From the NCBI GenBank assembly GCA_900541175.1, contig UQIT01000039.1, positions 1-16,080 on the forward strand: DNA of 16,080 nucleotides, given 5' to 3'. The translations under genes and the position numbers were made by a program. The notes below the pieces were generated by a model that made no database searches, was not told the DNA's origin, and worked only from the letters and a program-made list of their open reading frames with translations. Source of the stretch: an uncultured Collinsella sp. (lineage in GTDB: Bacteria > Actinomycetota > Coriobacteriia > Coriobacteriales > Coriobacteriaceae). Position 1 is the stretch's first letter, and each line of letters opens with the position of its first letter. Shown piece after piece: positions 5,572 through 12,631 of this stretch.

Positions 5572-7233
5572 ATGACCAAGCATGTGTTCGTAACCGGTGG
5601 CGTGGTTTCGTCCCTGGGCAAGGGTATCACCGCGGCCTCGCTGGGCCGTCTGCTCAAGTCGCGTGGCTACAAAGTAACGATGCAGAAGGCCGATCCGTAT
5701 CTGAACGTCGACCCCGGTACCATGAGCCCCTTCCAGCATGGTGAGGTCTTCGTTACCGAGGATGGTTACGAGTCCGACCTGGACCTGGGTCATTACGAGC
5801 GCTTTATTGATGAGAACCTGACCCGCGATTCCAACTTTACGACCGGCGCCATCTACAAAAGCCTGATCGCCCGTGAGCGTCGCGGCGACTTTTTGGGCGG
5901 TACCGTGCAGGTGATCCCCCACGTCACCAACGCCATTAAGGACAAGTTCCGCCGCATCGAGGAGCAGACCGGCTCCGATGTAGTCATCACCGAGCTGGGC
6001 GGCACGATCGGCGACATCGAGTCGCAGCCGTTTGTCGAGGCCATCCGCCAGTACCGCAAGGAGGCCGGCCCCGAGAACGTCTGCTACATTCACGTGTCGC
6101 TCGTTCCCTATATCGCCGCCGCCCACGAGGTCAAGACCAAGCCCACGCAGCATTCCGTCAAGGAGCTCCGCAGCTTTGGCATCCAGCCCGATATCATCGT
6201 GCTGCGCTCCGACCACCATATCGATGACGCTATCCGCGGAAAGATCGCAAGCTTCTGCGACGTCGACACCGATTGCGTCTTTACCAACGAGGACTGCGCG
6301 AGCATTTACGATGTTCCGCAGCTGCTTGCCGAGCAGGACTTTGACCTGCGCATTTGCGAGCGCCTGGGTCTGGATCCGCGTGAGCGCGACATGAGCGAGT
6401 GGAACGAGTTCCTGCGCAAACAGAATCACGCCAACCATCACACCGACAAGGTGAAGATCGCCGTCGTGGGTAAGTACACGCAGCTGCCCGATGCGTACCT
6501 GTCGGTTATCGAGGCCCTGCACCATGCGGGCGTCTTCTACGATCGCCATGTGGACGTCCAGCTGGTCGACGGCGAGAGTCTCGACGAGCAGAATGTCTCC
6601 GAGGTTCTGGGCGACGCCTCGGGCATCCTGGTCCCCGGCGGCTTTGGCAAGCGCGCCCTGGAGGGTAAGATCCTCGCGGCCGAGTTTGCCCGTGAGCACA
6701 AGATTCCGTATCTGGGCATTTGCTTGGGTATGCAGGTCGCCGTGTGCGAGTTCGCCCGCAATGTCGTTGGCCTTGCCGGTGCCAGCTCCTCCGAGTTTGA
6801 TCCGGACGGCCCGTATAGCGTCATCGATCTGATGAGCTCGCAGGAGGACGTGACCGAGAAGGGCGGCACCATGCGCCTGGGCGCCTATCCGTGCAAGCTC
6901 GCCGCCGATACTCTTGCTCGCGAGGCATATGGCGAGGAACTCGTCTACGAGCGTCACCGTCACCGCTTTGAGTTCAACAACGCCTTCCGCGACCAACTCG
7001 AGGACGCCGGTTTGGTTATCTCGGGTCTGTCGCCTGACGAGCGCCTGGTCGAGATGGTCGAGCTGCCGCGCGACGTGCATCCGTGGTATGTGGCAACCCA
7101 GGCTCATCCCGAGTTCAAGAGCCGCCCGACCAACCCGCAGCCGCTGTTCCGCGAGTTCGTGCGCGCTTCGATCGGCCAGCACGAGGGTGTCGACCGTCTG
7201 CAGGTGACGCCCATGAACCTCGCTACGGACTAA
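5572..7233 (+). CDS. pyrG: CTP synthase (glutamine-hydrolysing)
   Basis: This 553-residue enzyme makes CTP from UTP, ATP and glutamine in the last step of de novo pyrimidine synthesis. The N-terminal synthetase domain has GGVVSSLGKGITAASLG from residue 9, then YLNVDPGTMSPFQHGEVFVTEDG and ELGGTIGDIES. The C-terminal class I glutamine amidotransferase domain has GICLGMQ with nucleophile Cys384 and the HPEF dyad His512 and Glu514. All key residues are intact and the length is normal. The ribosome-binding site is modest: AGGT at 5560-5563, 8 nt before the ATG. The gene follows its own likely promoter, and xerD begins 2 nt after its stop, so the two are probably co-transcribed. The identification is certain. 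Confidence 0.98.
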   Translation: MTKHVFVTGGVVSSLGKGITAASLGRLLKSRGYKVTMQKADPYLNVDPGTMSPFQHGEVFVTEDGYESDLDLGHYERFIDENLTRDSNFTTGAIYKSLIARERRGDFLGGTVQVIPHVTNAIKDKFRRIEEQTGSDVVITELGGTIGDIESQPFVEAIRQYRKEAGPENVCYIHVSLVPYIAAAHEVKTKPTQHSVKELRSFGIQPDIIVLRSDHHIDDAIRGKIASFCDVDTDCVFTNEDCASIYDVPQLLAEQDFDLRICERLGLDPRERDMSEWNEFLRKQNHANHHTDKVKIAVVGKYTQLPDAYLSVIEALHHAGVFYDRHVDVQLVDGESLDEQNVSEVLGDASGILVPGGFGKRALEGKILAAEFAREHKIPYLGICLGMQVAVCEFARNVVGLAGASSSEFDPDGPYSVIDLMSSQEDVTEKGGTMRLGAYPCKLAADTLAREAYGEELVYERHRHRFEFNNAFRDQLEDAGLVISGLSPDERLVEMVELPRDVHPWYVATQAHPEFKSRPTNPQPLFREFVRASIGQHEGVDRLQVTPMNLATD

Positions 7234-7235
7234 GG

Positions 7236-8177
7236 GTGCCGGCGAATAAGGAACATACCGAAGCTACTCCCTCGTCGCCCGCCGTGGCGGCGGGGGAGTA
7301 TCTCGATTACCTCGCGGTCGAGCGGGGCTTGGCGCGCAACACGATTGTGGCCTATCGTCGTGACCTGACGACGTACTGCGCCTATCTGGAGCGGGCGGGT
7401 ATTGTGTCTTTTGAAGAGGTGACCCGTCAGGTCGTGGAGGGCTTTGTCGCCGATCGCCGCGACGGAGGTTATTCCGACGCCTCGGTGGAGCGCGCGCTTG
7501 CTGCCGTGAAGGGCCTGCATGCCTTTTTGGTGCGCGATGGGGCCGTGGCCCAAAACCCGACGGCGGCGTTGCGCCTGCCTAAAAAGGCTGAGCGTTTGCC
7601 GGAGTATCTATCGGTGGAGGATGTCTCGGCGCTGCTCGATCAAGACTTTCCCGAGGGCGAGATGGGACTGCGCGACCATGCCATCTTGGAAGTGCTCTAC
7701 GGATGCGGTTTGCGTGTGAGTGAGCTGGTTGGGCTCGATGTGGGCGATATCCATATTGACGATGGCTTTGTACTCGTTCGCGGTAAGGGCTCAAAGGAAC
7801 GCCTGTCCCCACTGGTGGGAAGCGCGGCGCGAGCTCTGACGCTCTATGTAACTGAGGGACGTTCTCGCTTGGCGGCCCATGCCCGCGGAACCGAGACCTC
7901 GGCGGTCTTTTTAAATAAGAACGGACGTCGCCTGTCGCGCCAGGCCGTGCATGCGATATGCGAGCGGTATGGGCGTCAGGTGGGGCTGGTGGGGCTCCAT
8001 CCCCATACCTTGCGCCACTCCTTTGCCACCCACATGCTCGCGGGCGGTGCCGACCTGCGTGTGCTGCAGGAGATTTTGGGCCATGCCGATATTTCGACCA
8101 CGCAGGTCTACACGCATGTCGACCGAACGCAACTGACCGAGGTCTATCTGGCGGCGCATCCGCTAGCACATCGCTAG
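7236..8177 (+). CDS. xerD: Site-specific tyrosine recombinase XerD
   Basis: This 313-residue protein starts at GTG 7236, only 2 nt after the pyrG stop. No ATG fits the family's N-terminus and there is no separate ribosome-binding site, so translation is probably coupled to pyrG. The N-terminal SAM-like core-binding domain (AGEYLDYLAVERGLARNTIVAYRRDL) is followed by the catalytic domain. The complete active-site set is visible: Arg160 (GLRVSEL), Lys184 (GKGSKER), His257 and Arg260 (HTLRHSFATHML), His283 (LGHADIS) and the nucleophile Tyr292 (TQVYTHVDRTQL). XerD acts with XerC to resolve chromosome dimers at dif. Placement after pyrG is common in Actinobacteria and supports XerD over XerC or a phage integrase. 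The exact start is the least certain point. Confidence 0.93.
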   Translation: MPANKEHTEATPSSPAVAAGEYLDYLAVERGLARNTIVAYRRDLTTYCAYLERAGIVSFEEVTRQVVEGFVADRRDGGYSDASVERALAAVKGLHAFLVRDGAVAQNPTAALRLPKKAERLPEYLSVEDVSALLDQDFPEGEMGLRDHAILEVLYGCGLRVSELVGLDVGDIHIDDGFVLVRGKGSKERLSPLVGSAARALTLYVTEGRSRLAAHARGTETSAVFLNKNGRRLSRQAVHAICERYGRQVGLVGLHPHTLRHSFATHMLAGGADLRVLQEILGHADISTTQVYTHVDRTQLTEVYLAAHPLAHR

Positions 8178-8208
8178 CACCTCGCTGACCTGCATATTTA
8201 TAAATATT

Positions 8209-8280
8209 AAATGGGACGGGCCCCAGATTGCCGAGACGCACTTTTGCGCGCATGGGCAATCTGGGGCCCGTCCCATTTTT
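8209..8280. terminator. Perfect 24-bp inverted repeat with T-run after xerD
   Basis: Bases 8209-8232 (starting AAATGGGACGGGCCCCAGAT) are exactly complementary to 8255-8278 with a 22-nt spacer. The spacer holds a further 4-bp stem (CGCA 8237-8240 with TGCG 8245-8248). The right arm runs into TTTTT (8276-8280), so it should terminate pyrG-xerD transcripts. The stem is about twice the length of the other terminators in this window, which suggests a dispersed palindromic element serving as a terminator. Confidence 0.85.
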
Positions 8281-8440
8281 CGCCAGACACCGACGCGGTG
8301 GTGGACCGTTTGTACCGTGGGTGGGGGAGTTTGGGGGCGATGTGAACGGCGTGTAAAGGGACGTAAAAATCGCCTCAAGGTCAACTTGAAGGTTGAGGTT
8401 CGCGGGCGTGGTTCTACAGGTGGCATCCCGCCTTTGCTAC

Positions 8441-8460
8441 AAACACAACATATTGTGTTT
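8441..8460. promoter_or_regulatory. Perfect 8+8 inverted repeat, possible operator
   Basis: AAACACAA (8441-8448) and TTGTGTTT (8453-8460) are exact complements around CATA. The 20-bp size and 4-bp centre are typical of a site for a dimeric helix-turn-helix protein. It lies about 85 bp upstream of the mraZ promoter. The rest of 8281-8440 holds no recognised gene. It contains another G-rich patch (8319-8337) and an imperfect inverted repeat around CCTCAA/TTGAGG (8373-8398). Confidence 0.4.
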
Positions 8461-8490
8461 TCGAACATATGCTTGGGGGTGTTTTGCAAT

Positions 8491-8555
8491 ATATGGTGGG
8501 TGGAGTGGTGGGGCGAGGTGAGGGAAGGGGTGGGGAAAGGTGTTGAAAAATGGGG
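8491..8555 (+). promoter_or_regulatory. G-rich GTGGG-like repeat array upstream of mraZ (possible MraZ boxes)
   Basis: Over 65 bases the plus strand has a single C (8514). GTG-like units start at 8496, 8508, 8518, 8530 and 8540, with ATGGGG at 8550, so the spacing is 12, 10, 12, 10 and 10 bp, about one helical turn. MraZ proteins are known to bind repeats of TGGGN/GTGGG with about 10-bp periodicity in their own promoter, so this array is a natural candidate. It lies mainly upstream of and across the -35 box. The run from 8510 to 8535 could also form a G-quadruplex. Confidence 0.5.
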
Positions 8556-8571
8556 CGGTTCCCCATATTAT
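8543..8571 (+). promoter_or_regulatory. Sigma-70-type promoter of the dcw cluster
   Basis: TTGAAA (8543-8548) and TATTAT (8566-8571) are separated by exactly 17 nt, the best promoter match in the window. Transcription should start near 8577, giving a leader of about 63 nt before mraZ. The whole spacer is filled by a palindrome, described separately. Confidence 0.7.
8550..8566. promoter_or_regulatory. Palindrome filling the -35/-10 spacer, first copy
   Basis: ATGGGG (8550-8555) and CCCCAT (8561-8566) are exact complements around CGGTT. The element occupies the spacer of the mraZ promoter and touches the -10, which is the classical position for a repressor operator. It shares GGGGyGGTTCCCC with a second copy downstream. 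Confidence 0.55.
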
Positions 8572-8586
8572 TAATGACGTCGACAG

Positions 8587-8603
8587 GCGGGGTGGTTCCC
8601 CGC
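8587..8603. promoter_or_regulatory. Palindrome in the mraZ leader, second copy
   Basis: GCGGGG (8587-8592) and CCCCGC (8598-8603) pair around TGGTT. The core GGGGTGGTTCCCC differs by one base from the copy at 8552-8564 and is 37 bp from it. It lies at about +10 to +26 of the transcript, so it may act as DNA or as an RNA hairpin. Its right arm GGTTCCCC can alternatively pair with the mraZ ribosome-binding site GGGGAG (8627-8632), one pair being G-U. Confidence 0.5.
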
Positions 8604-8639
8604 GTACGTGCCATCTGAGTAACCGAGGGGAGGGCGCAC

Positions 8640-9074
8640 ATGGGAATGACTGGTGCATACGAGCGCAATCTCGATGCAAAAGGTCGTCTGTCCCTGCCTG
8701 CACCCCTTCGCGAGGAGCTTGGAGAGCACGTTCGCGTGTTCAAAGCCCTGGATGTCGATGCTCTGTACGTGTTCTCTGCCGAGGCCTTCGATAAGTGGGT
8801 CGAAGGACTCTTCGCGGGTCGTGAGGGCCACGAGGGTTTTAACCCGCGTGACATTAACGACCAGAAGCTCATGAGGGCGATCAACAAGCGCACCACGTCG
8901 ATGGACGTGGACAGCGCCGGTCGTATCGGTCTTTCCGAGTCTCTCCGCAAGCAGGCGAACCTCGACCGCGAGGTTACGGTTGTGGGCAACTACGACCACC
9001 TTGAGGTTTGGGATCGCGCCGCGGCCGATGAGGACGATGACGATGAGGCCCTGCTGGACCTCTTCTTCTCGTAA
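8640..9074 (+). CDS. mraZ: Transcriptional regulator and division/cell wall cluster protein MraZ
   Basis: This 144-residue protein has the two SpoVT/AbrB-like halves of MraZ. The first is around DAKGRLSLPAPLRE (residues 12-25). The second is around DSAGRIGLSESLRK followed by VTVVGNYDHLEVWD. A very acidic tail (DEDDDDEALLDLFFS) closes it. The ribosome-binding site GGGGAGGG (8627-8634) lies 5 nt before the ATG. MraZ forms a ring-shaped multimer that binds GTGGG-type repeats and regulates its own operon. It is the first gene of the dcw cluster, as usual, and candidate repeats lie upstream of it. rsmH begins 20 nt downstream. Confidence 0.96.
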   Translation: MGMTGAYERNLDAKGRLSLPAPLREELGEHVRVFKALDVDALYVFSAEAFDKWVEGLFAGREGHEGFNPRDINDQKLMRAINKRTTSMDVDSAGRIGLSESLRKQANLDREVTVVGNYDHLEVWDRAAADEDDDDEALLDLFFS

Positions 9075-9094
9075 GGGCAAGGCACGGGTAACGG

Positions 9095-10060
9095 ATGGAG
9101 CGTGGGATCTTGACACAAGAATATCGGCATGAACCTGTCATGCTCGGCGAAGTGCTTGAGTCGCTGCGGCTAAAGAGCGGCTCCGTTGTCTGCGATTGCA
9201 CCCTTGGCGGTGCCGGCCATTCGGTAAAGATGGCCGCGCAGGTGGGGGAGACGGGCCTTTTGCTCGGCGTCGATCAGGACGACATGGCCCTCGAGGCCGC
9301 TGGCGCCCGTCTGGACCGCGAGGTTCCCGGCGTTCCGCACCAGCTGCTGAAGGGCAACTTCGGCGACTTGGACGAGCTGCTTTGCTCGGCCGAGGTGCCC
9401 GGGGTCGATGGCTTCCTGTTCGATTTGGGCGTTTCGTCACCGCAACTCGATATCCCTGGCAGGGGCTTTTCGTATAACGAGGACGCCCCATTGGACATGC
9501 GGATGGATCCGGGTAATAACACCTTAAACGCAGCTGAGGTCATCAACACCTATAACGAACACGACCTCGCCCGGATTCTACGCGTCTACGGCGAAGAGAA
9601 GTTCGCCTCGCAGATCGCGCGCGAGATCGTGCGCCGCCGCGAGCAAGAACCGATCGAAACCACCGGTCAATTTGTCGAGATCATCAAGGCGGGTATCCCG
9701 GCTGCCGCTCGTCGGCATGGCGGACACCCGGCCAAGAAAAGTTTCCAGGCCATTCGCATCGAGGTCAATCACGAGCTCGATGTGCTCGAACGAGGGCTTG
9801 ATGCTGCCACCAGGTGGCTCAACCCGGGCGGACGTATCTGCGTCATCTCGTATCACTCGCTCGAGGACCGTATCGTAAAGAACCACTTTAAGGAGATGAG
9901 CCAGGGGTGCACGTGTCCGCCGGAGATTCCGGTGTGCGTGTGCGGCAACGTGCCGATACTCAAGGTCATTACCCGCAAACCCTTGGTTGCCCAGCCTGAT
10001 GAGGTTGAGCGCAACCCTCGGGCGAGATCAGCCAAAATCCGCGTGGCGCAGCGTCTGTAG
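9095..10060 (+). CDS. rsmH: 16S rRNA (cytosine-1402 N4) methyltransferase
   Basis: This 321-residue SAM-dependent methyltransferase (formerly MraW) modifies C1402 in the ribosomal decoding centre. Visible motifs are the SAM loop DCTLGGAGHS (residues 34-43), the acidic LGVDQDD near 58-62, FDLGVSSPQLD (109-119), RGFSYNEDAPLDMRMD, and SYHSLEDR (252-259). Four cysteines form CxC-N6-CxC (272, 274, 281, 283), a pattern common in the family's C-terminal part. ATG 9095 has only a weak ribosome-binding site. TTG 9110, which yields MTQEYRHEPVML, has GGAG 9 nt upstream and matches the family start, so the protein may really begin there. It is the second gene of the cluster. Confidence 0.96.
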   Translation: MERGILTQEYRHEPVMLGEVLESLRLKSGSVVCDCTLGGAGHSVKMAAQVGETGLLLGVDQDDMALEAAGARLDREVPGVPHQLLKGNFGDLDELLCSAEVPGVDGFLFDLGVSSPQLDIPGRGFSYNEDAPLDMRMDPGNNTLNAAEVINTYNEHDLARILRVYGEEKFASQIAREIVRRREQEPIETTGQFVEIIKAGIPAAARRHGGHPAKKSFQAIRIEVNHELDVLERGLDAATRWLNPGGRICVISYHSLEDRIVKNHFKEMSQGCTCPPEIPVCVCGNVPILKVITRKPLVAQPDEVERNPRARSAKIRVAQRL

Positions 10061-10150
10061 GCGCGACCGCGCGATATTGGACCTCCCGCTCGCACCATAA
10101 ACGAAGCTTAAACACACTACCAACGTACTCGGGATGGGAGGCGGCATATC

Positions 10151-10621
10151 ATGGGCTACAACACTTCAAGCGCAGCACTCGCCTATGATATGAACGCCAT
10201 GCCCGCCTATCGTGAGACGCCGCAGGCCCCCGTTGCTCCCCGTGAGCAGCGCACGCCGCGCTTTGATGTCTACACGGGCGCGGGCCGTCAGGCAAACCAG
10301 GCGGTAAGCCCGGTTTTCATGAGCGTTCTTAAAACGTTTTGCATCATTGCGGCTATCTTCATGACGATCGGCCTCGCCCGCGTGGCGCTCGCCGGCGTTA
10401 CGGCCCAGGTGCTCAACAGCAACGCCGAGCTTACCAACACGCTCGAAAAGGCGACCGATGAGAGCTCCGACTTGGAGGTCATGCATTCGGTCTATGGCGC
10501 CGACACGCGCATTCGCGACCTTGCGGGCGCTTATGGCATGGTGGAGCCCAGCGAGAGCGTTACACTTGACTTTTCGCAGGATGCAGCCGCGGGCGCCAAC
10601 GCGACCGCGACCGCTCAGTAG
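10151..10621 (+). CDS. ftsL: FtsL-like bitopic cell division protein
   Basis: This 156-residue protein has a proline-rich cytoplasmic N-terminus (residues 1-54), one membrane segment (about 55-83, CIIAAIFMTIGLARVALAGV at its core), then a likely coiled coil (84-115). Next comes an RDLAGAYGMVEP segment like the conserved end of the FtsL/DivIC coiled-coil domain, and an alanine-rich tail. Its place between rsmH and ftsI is that of ftsL. FtsL sequences diverge strongly, so the name rests on topology, motif and position together. GGGAGG (10136-10141), 9 nt upstream, is its ribosome-binding site; CCTCCC at 10082-10087 could pair with it. In the divisome it would join FtsB/DivIC and activate FtsW-FtsI. 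Confidence 0.8.
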   Translation: MGYNTSSAALAYDMNAMPAYRETPQAPVAPREQRTPRFDVYTGAGRQANQAVSPVFMSVLKTFCIIAAIFMTIGLARVALAGVTAQVLNSNAELTNTLEKATDESSDLEVMHSVYGADTRIRDLAGAYGMVEPSESVTLDFSQDAAAGANATATAQ

Positions 10622-10638
10622 CAAGACGGTAGCTGAGT

Positions 10639-12504
10639 ATGACAAATGACTATCGCCGCGGTTCCGATGGGGGCCGCGGTTCTGGACGTTCCTCGTCGCG
10701 GGGACGTTCTGGTTATCAAGGAACGGGTCGGCAATCTTACAACGCCGGGCAGTCCCGTGGCAACGACCCGGCGTCGCGACTTCGCGGCTCGGGCGGCCCT
10801 CAGGTGCATAACACCAGGTCGCGCAAGAGTTCGTCGACCGAATGGCTCACAGGCGCGCCTCTGCCTCGCCGCAGAGCCGTCATGGGATTCATTGGGCTTG
10901 GCTTGGGCTTGGGCGTCTTTCGTCTTGCCGACTATCAAATTGTCGAAGCCGATAAACTGCGCGAACGTGCCGATGCGCCCCGCCTGCTTGCGCAGACCCT
11001 CTATGCCAAACGTGGCACCATCTACGACCGCAACGGTAACGTGCTGGCGTCGTCGGTCGAATGTCGCAACATCGCCGTGAACCCGCAGCTTGTCGAGGAT
11101 GTCGACAAGACGGTGTCGGCGCTGGTCAAGGCAACTGGAATCGATAAAAAGACCTGCCGCAAGCTCGTCGAGTCCGATGGCACCTGGGTGTATATCAAGC
11201 GCCAGGTGGACGAAGACGATGCTGCGGCGCTGGAGAAGAAGAACCTGCCTGGCGTGCTTTTTGAGCAGGCCATGAAGCGCGTATATCCATACGGCAATCT
11301 GGCATCGCAGGTGCTGGGTGTAGTGAATGTAGACAACGACGGCTTGACGGGTCTCGAAAAGCAATACAACAAGCTTCTGACCGGCATGAACGGTTCTCTT
11401 GTGCGCGAGCGCGCGAGAGACGGCAGCTATATCGCGGGCGGTGCCTATAAAAAGGTGGCTGCGGTCGACGGCGTTGATATCGTGACGACGCTCGACGTCA
11501 ATATCCAGCGAGCGGCCGAGGATGCCCTGGCAGAGGCAGTTGAGAAGACTAAGGCCAAGAACGGCTCGGCGCTGGTCACCGATCCTACGACAGGCGAGAT
11601 TTTGGCAGCCTGCTCGTACCCGACCTACGACCAGACCGATCTGGAGAACGCCAAGACCGAGGATATGAACCTGCGCCTGGTCACCGACGCCTACGAGCCC
11701 GGCTCGGTCTTTAAGACGCTCGTGGCGGGCGCCGGCTTCGACTTGGGCGTCGTGCGATCGAGTACGTCGTTTGAGGTGCCGGCGAGCATCAAGGTGGGTG
11801 ACGATACCGTCACCGATGCCGACAAGCGCGACTATGCCATGACCATGGATGTGCGCGAGATGATGCGCCGTTCGTCCAACGTGGGCTTTGTCCTAGTGGG
11901 GCGCAAGATCGGTGCCGACGACTTTGCCGCCTATGTGGACAAGTGGGGCATCGGTCACAGCTCGGGTGTCGATTTTCCGGGCGAGAGCCTGGGTATCGTC
12001 AAGGAGCGTGACCAGTATGACGGCGCCACGCTGGGTTCGATGAGCTTTGGACAGGCACTGTCCGTCTCGCCGATTGAAATCGCACGTGCCGTGGGCGGCA
12101 TCGCCAACGGCGGCGTGATGATGACACCGCACTTCTATAAGTCCAGCAAAGGCGACGAGAAGGACTGGGGCGAAGGCGAGCGTGCGATTTCGGAGGATGC
12201 CGCATCCCAGGTGACATCGTGCATGCAGACGGTCGTGTCCGAGGGAACGGGCGTTGGCGGCGCGGTTGACGGCTATGACGTGGCGGGTAAGACCGGTACG
12301 GCCGAACGTGCCGACGAGAACGGCGGCTACCTCAAGGAGAACTACATGTCGTCCTTTATGGGCTTTGCACCGGCACAATCGCCCAAGGTGCTGTGCTATA
12401 TCACGCTCGACGGAACGCCGAGCGGCTCAGATGCCGCTGCGGTGCCGTTCCAGTCCATTATGGCCAACGCGCTCGACGTGCTGGGTATCCCGCGCACGAG
12501 GTAG
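10639..12504 (+). CDS. ftsI: Class B penicillin-binding protein (septal transpeptidase FtsI/PBP3-type)
   Basis: This 621-residue protein begins with a cytoplasmic tail of about 78 residues very rich in Gly, Arg and Ser. A short membrane anchor follows (about 81-98). The N-terminal dimerisation (pedestal) domain contains AKRGTIYDRNGNVLA. The transpeptidase domain has catalytic SVFK (Ser356, Lys359), SSN (412-414) and KTGT (551-554). No PASTA domains are present after the catalytic domain, in contrast to SpoVD-like or PBP2x-like proteins. It cross-links septal peptidoglycan with FtsW and is a beta-lactam target. It starts 17 nt after the ftsL stop without a clear ribosome-binding site, so coupling is likely. 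The next gene is murF, with murE absent. Confidence 0.95.
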   Translation: MTNDYRRGSDGGRGSGRSSSRGRSGYQGTGRQSYNAGQSRGNDPASRLRGSGGPQVHNTRSRKSSSTEWLTGAPLPRRRAVMGFIGLGLGLGVFRLADYQIVEADKLRERADAPRLLAQTLYAKRGTIYDRNGNVLASSVECRNIAVNPQLVEDVDKTVSALVKATGIDKKTCRKLVESDGTWVYIKRQVDEDDAAALEKKNLPGVLFEQAMKRVYPYGNLASQVLGVVNVDNDGLTGLEKQYNKLLTGMNGSLVRERARDGSYIAGGAYKKVAAVDGVDIVTTLDVNIQRAAEDALAEAVEKTKAKNGSALVTDPTTGEILAACSYPTYDQTDLENAKTEDMNLRLVTDAYEPGSVFKTLVAGAGFDLGVVRSSTSFEVPASIKVGDDTVTDADKRDYAMTMDVREMMRRSSNVGFVLVGRKIGADDFAAYVDKWGIGHSSGVDFPGESLGIVKERDQYDGATLGSMSFGQALSVSPIEIARAVGGIANGGVMMTPHFYKSSKGDEKDWGEGERAISEDAASQVTSCMQTVVSEGTGVGGAVDGYDVAGKTGTAERADENGGYLKENYMSSFMGFAPAQSPKVLCYITLDGTPSGSDAAAVPFQSIMANALDVLGIPRTR

Positions 12505-12588
12505 GGGGTTACAATCTTTGGGGCGTGGTTTGTTGTCCCATATGAGGGGTGTTCACATGCCCTGCACCACGCATGCGCGGCGCTGGGA

Positions 12589-12594
12589 TACAAT
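12589..12594 (+). promoter_or_regulatory. Possible internal -10 (TACAAT) upstream of murF
   Basis: GATACAATAC lies 37 nt upstream of the murF start in a 127-nt gap, at a good distance for a promoter. No clear -35 is found at standard spacing. The same gap holds a 7-bp inverted repeat (GCGTGGT 12521-12527 with ACCACGC 12566-12572). No T-run follows either structure. Confidence 0.3.
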
Positions 12595-12631
12595 ACGCCG
12601 ATAGCATTATTAGGTTTACAGGGGAGCTGCA

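Noticed and set aside
5305..7182. A 625-codon open frame on the minus strand opposite pyrG
   Set aside because: It is an antisense shadow of a certain gene in high-GC DNA, where stops are rare in that frame. The translation shows no family motif and no ribosome-binding site.
8185..8212. AT-rich palindrome (ATATTTATAAATAT at 8194-8207) next to xerD considered as a dif site
   Set aside because: The right half resembles a XerD arm (ends TTAAAT), but the left arm does not match XerC arms at the fixed spacing, and dif normally lies near the replication terminus. It may simply be AT-rich flanking DNA.
8317..8574. An 85-codon plus-strand open frame upstream of mraZ
   Set aside because: It covers the inverted repeat, the G-rich array and the promoter of the dcw cluster, and its composition reflects the G-rich DNA. 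Not credible as a gene.
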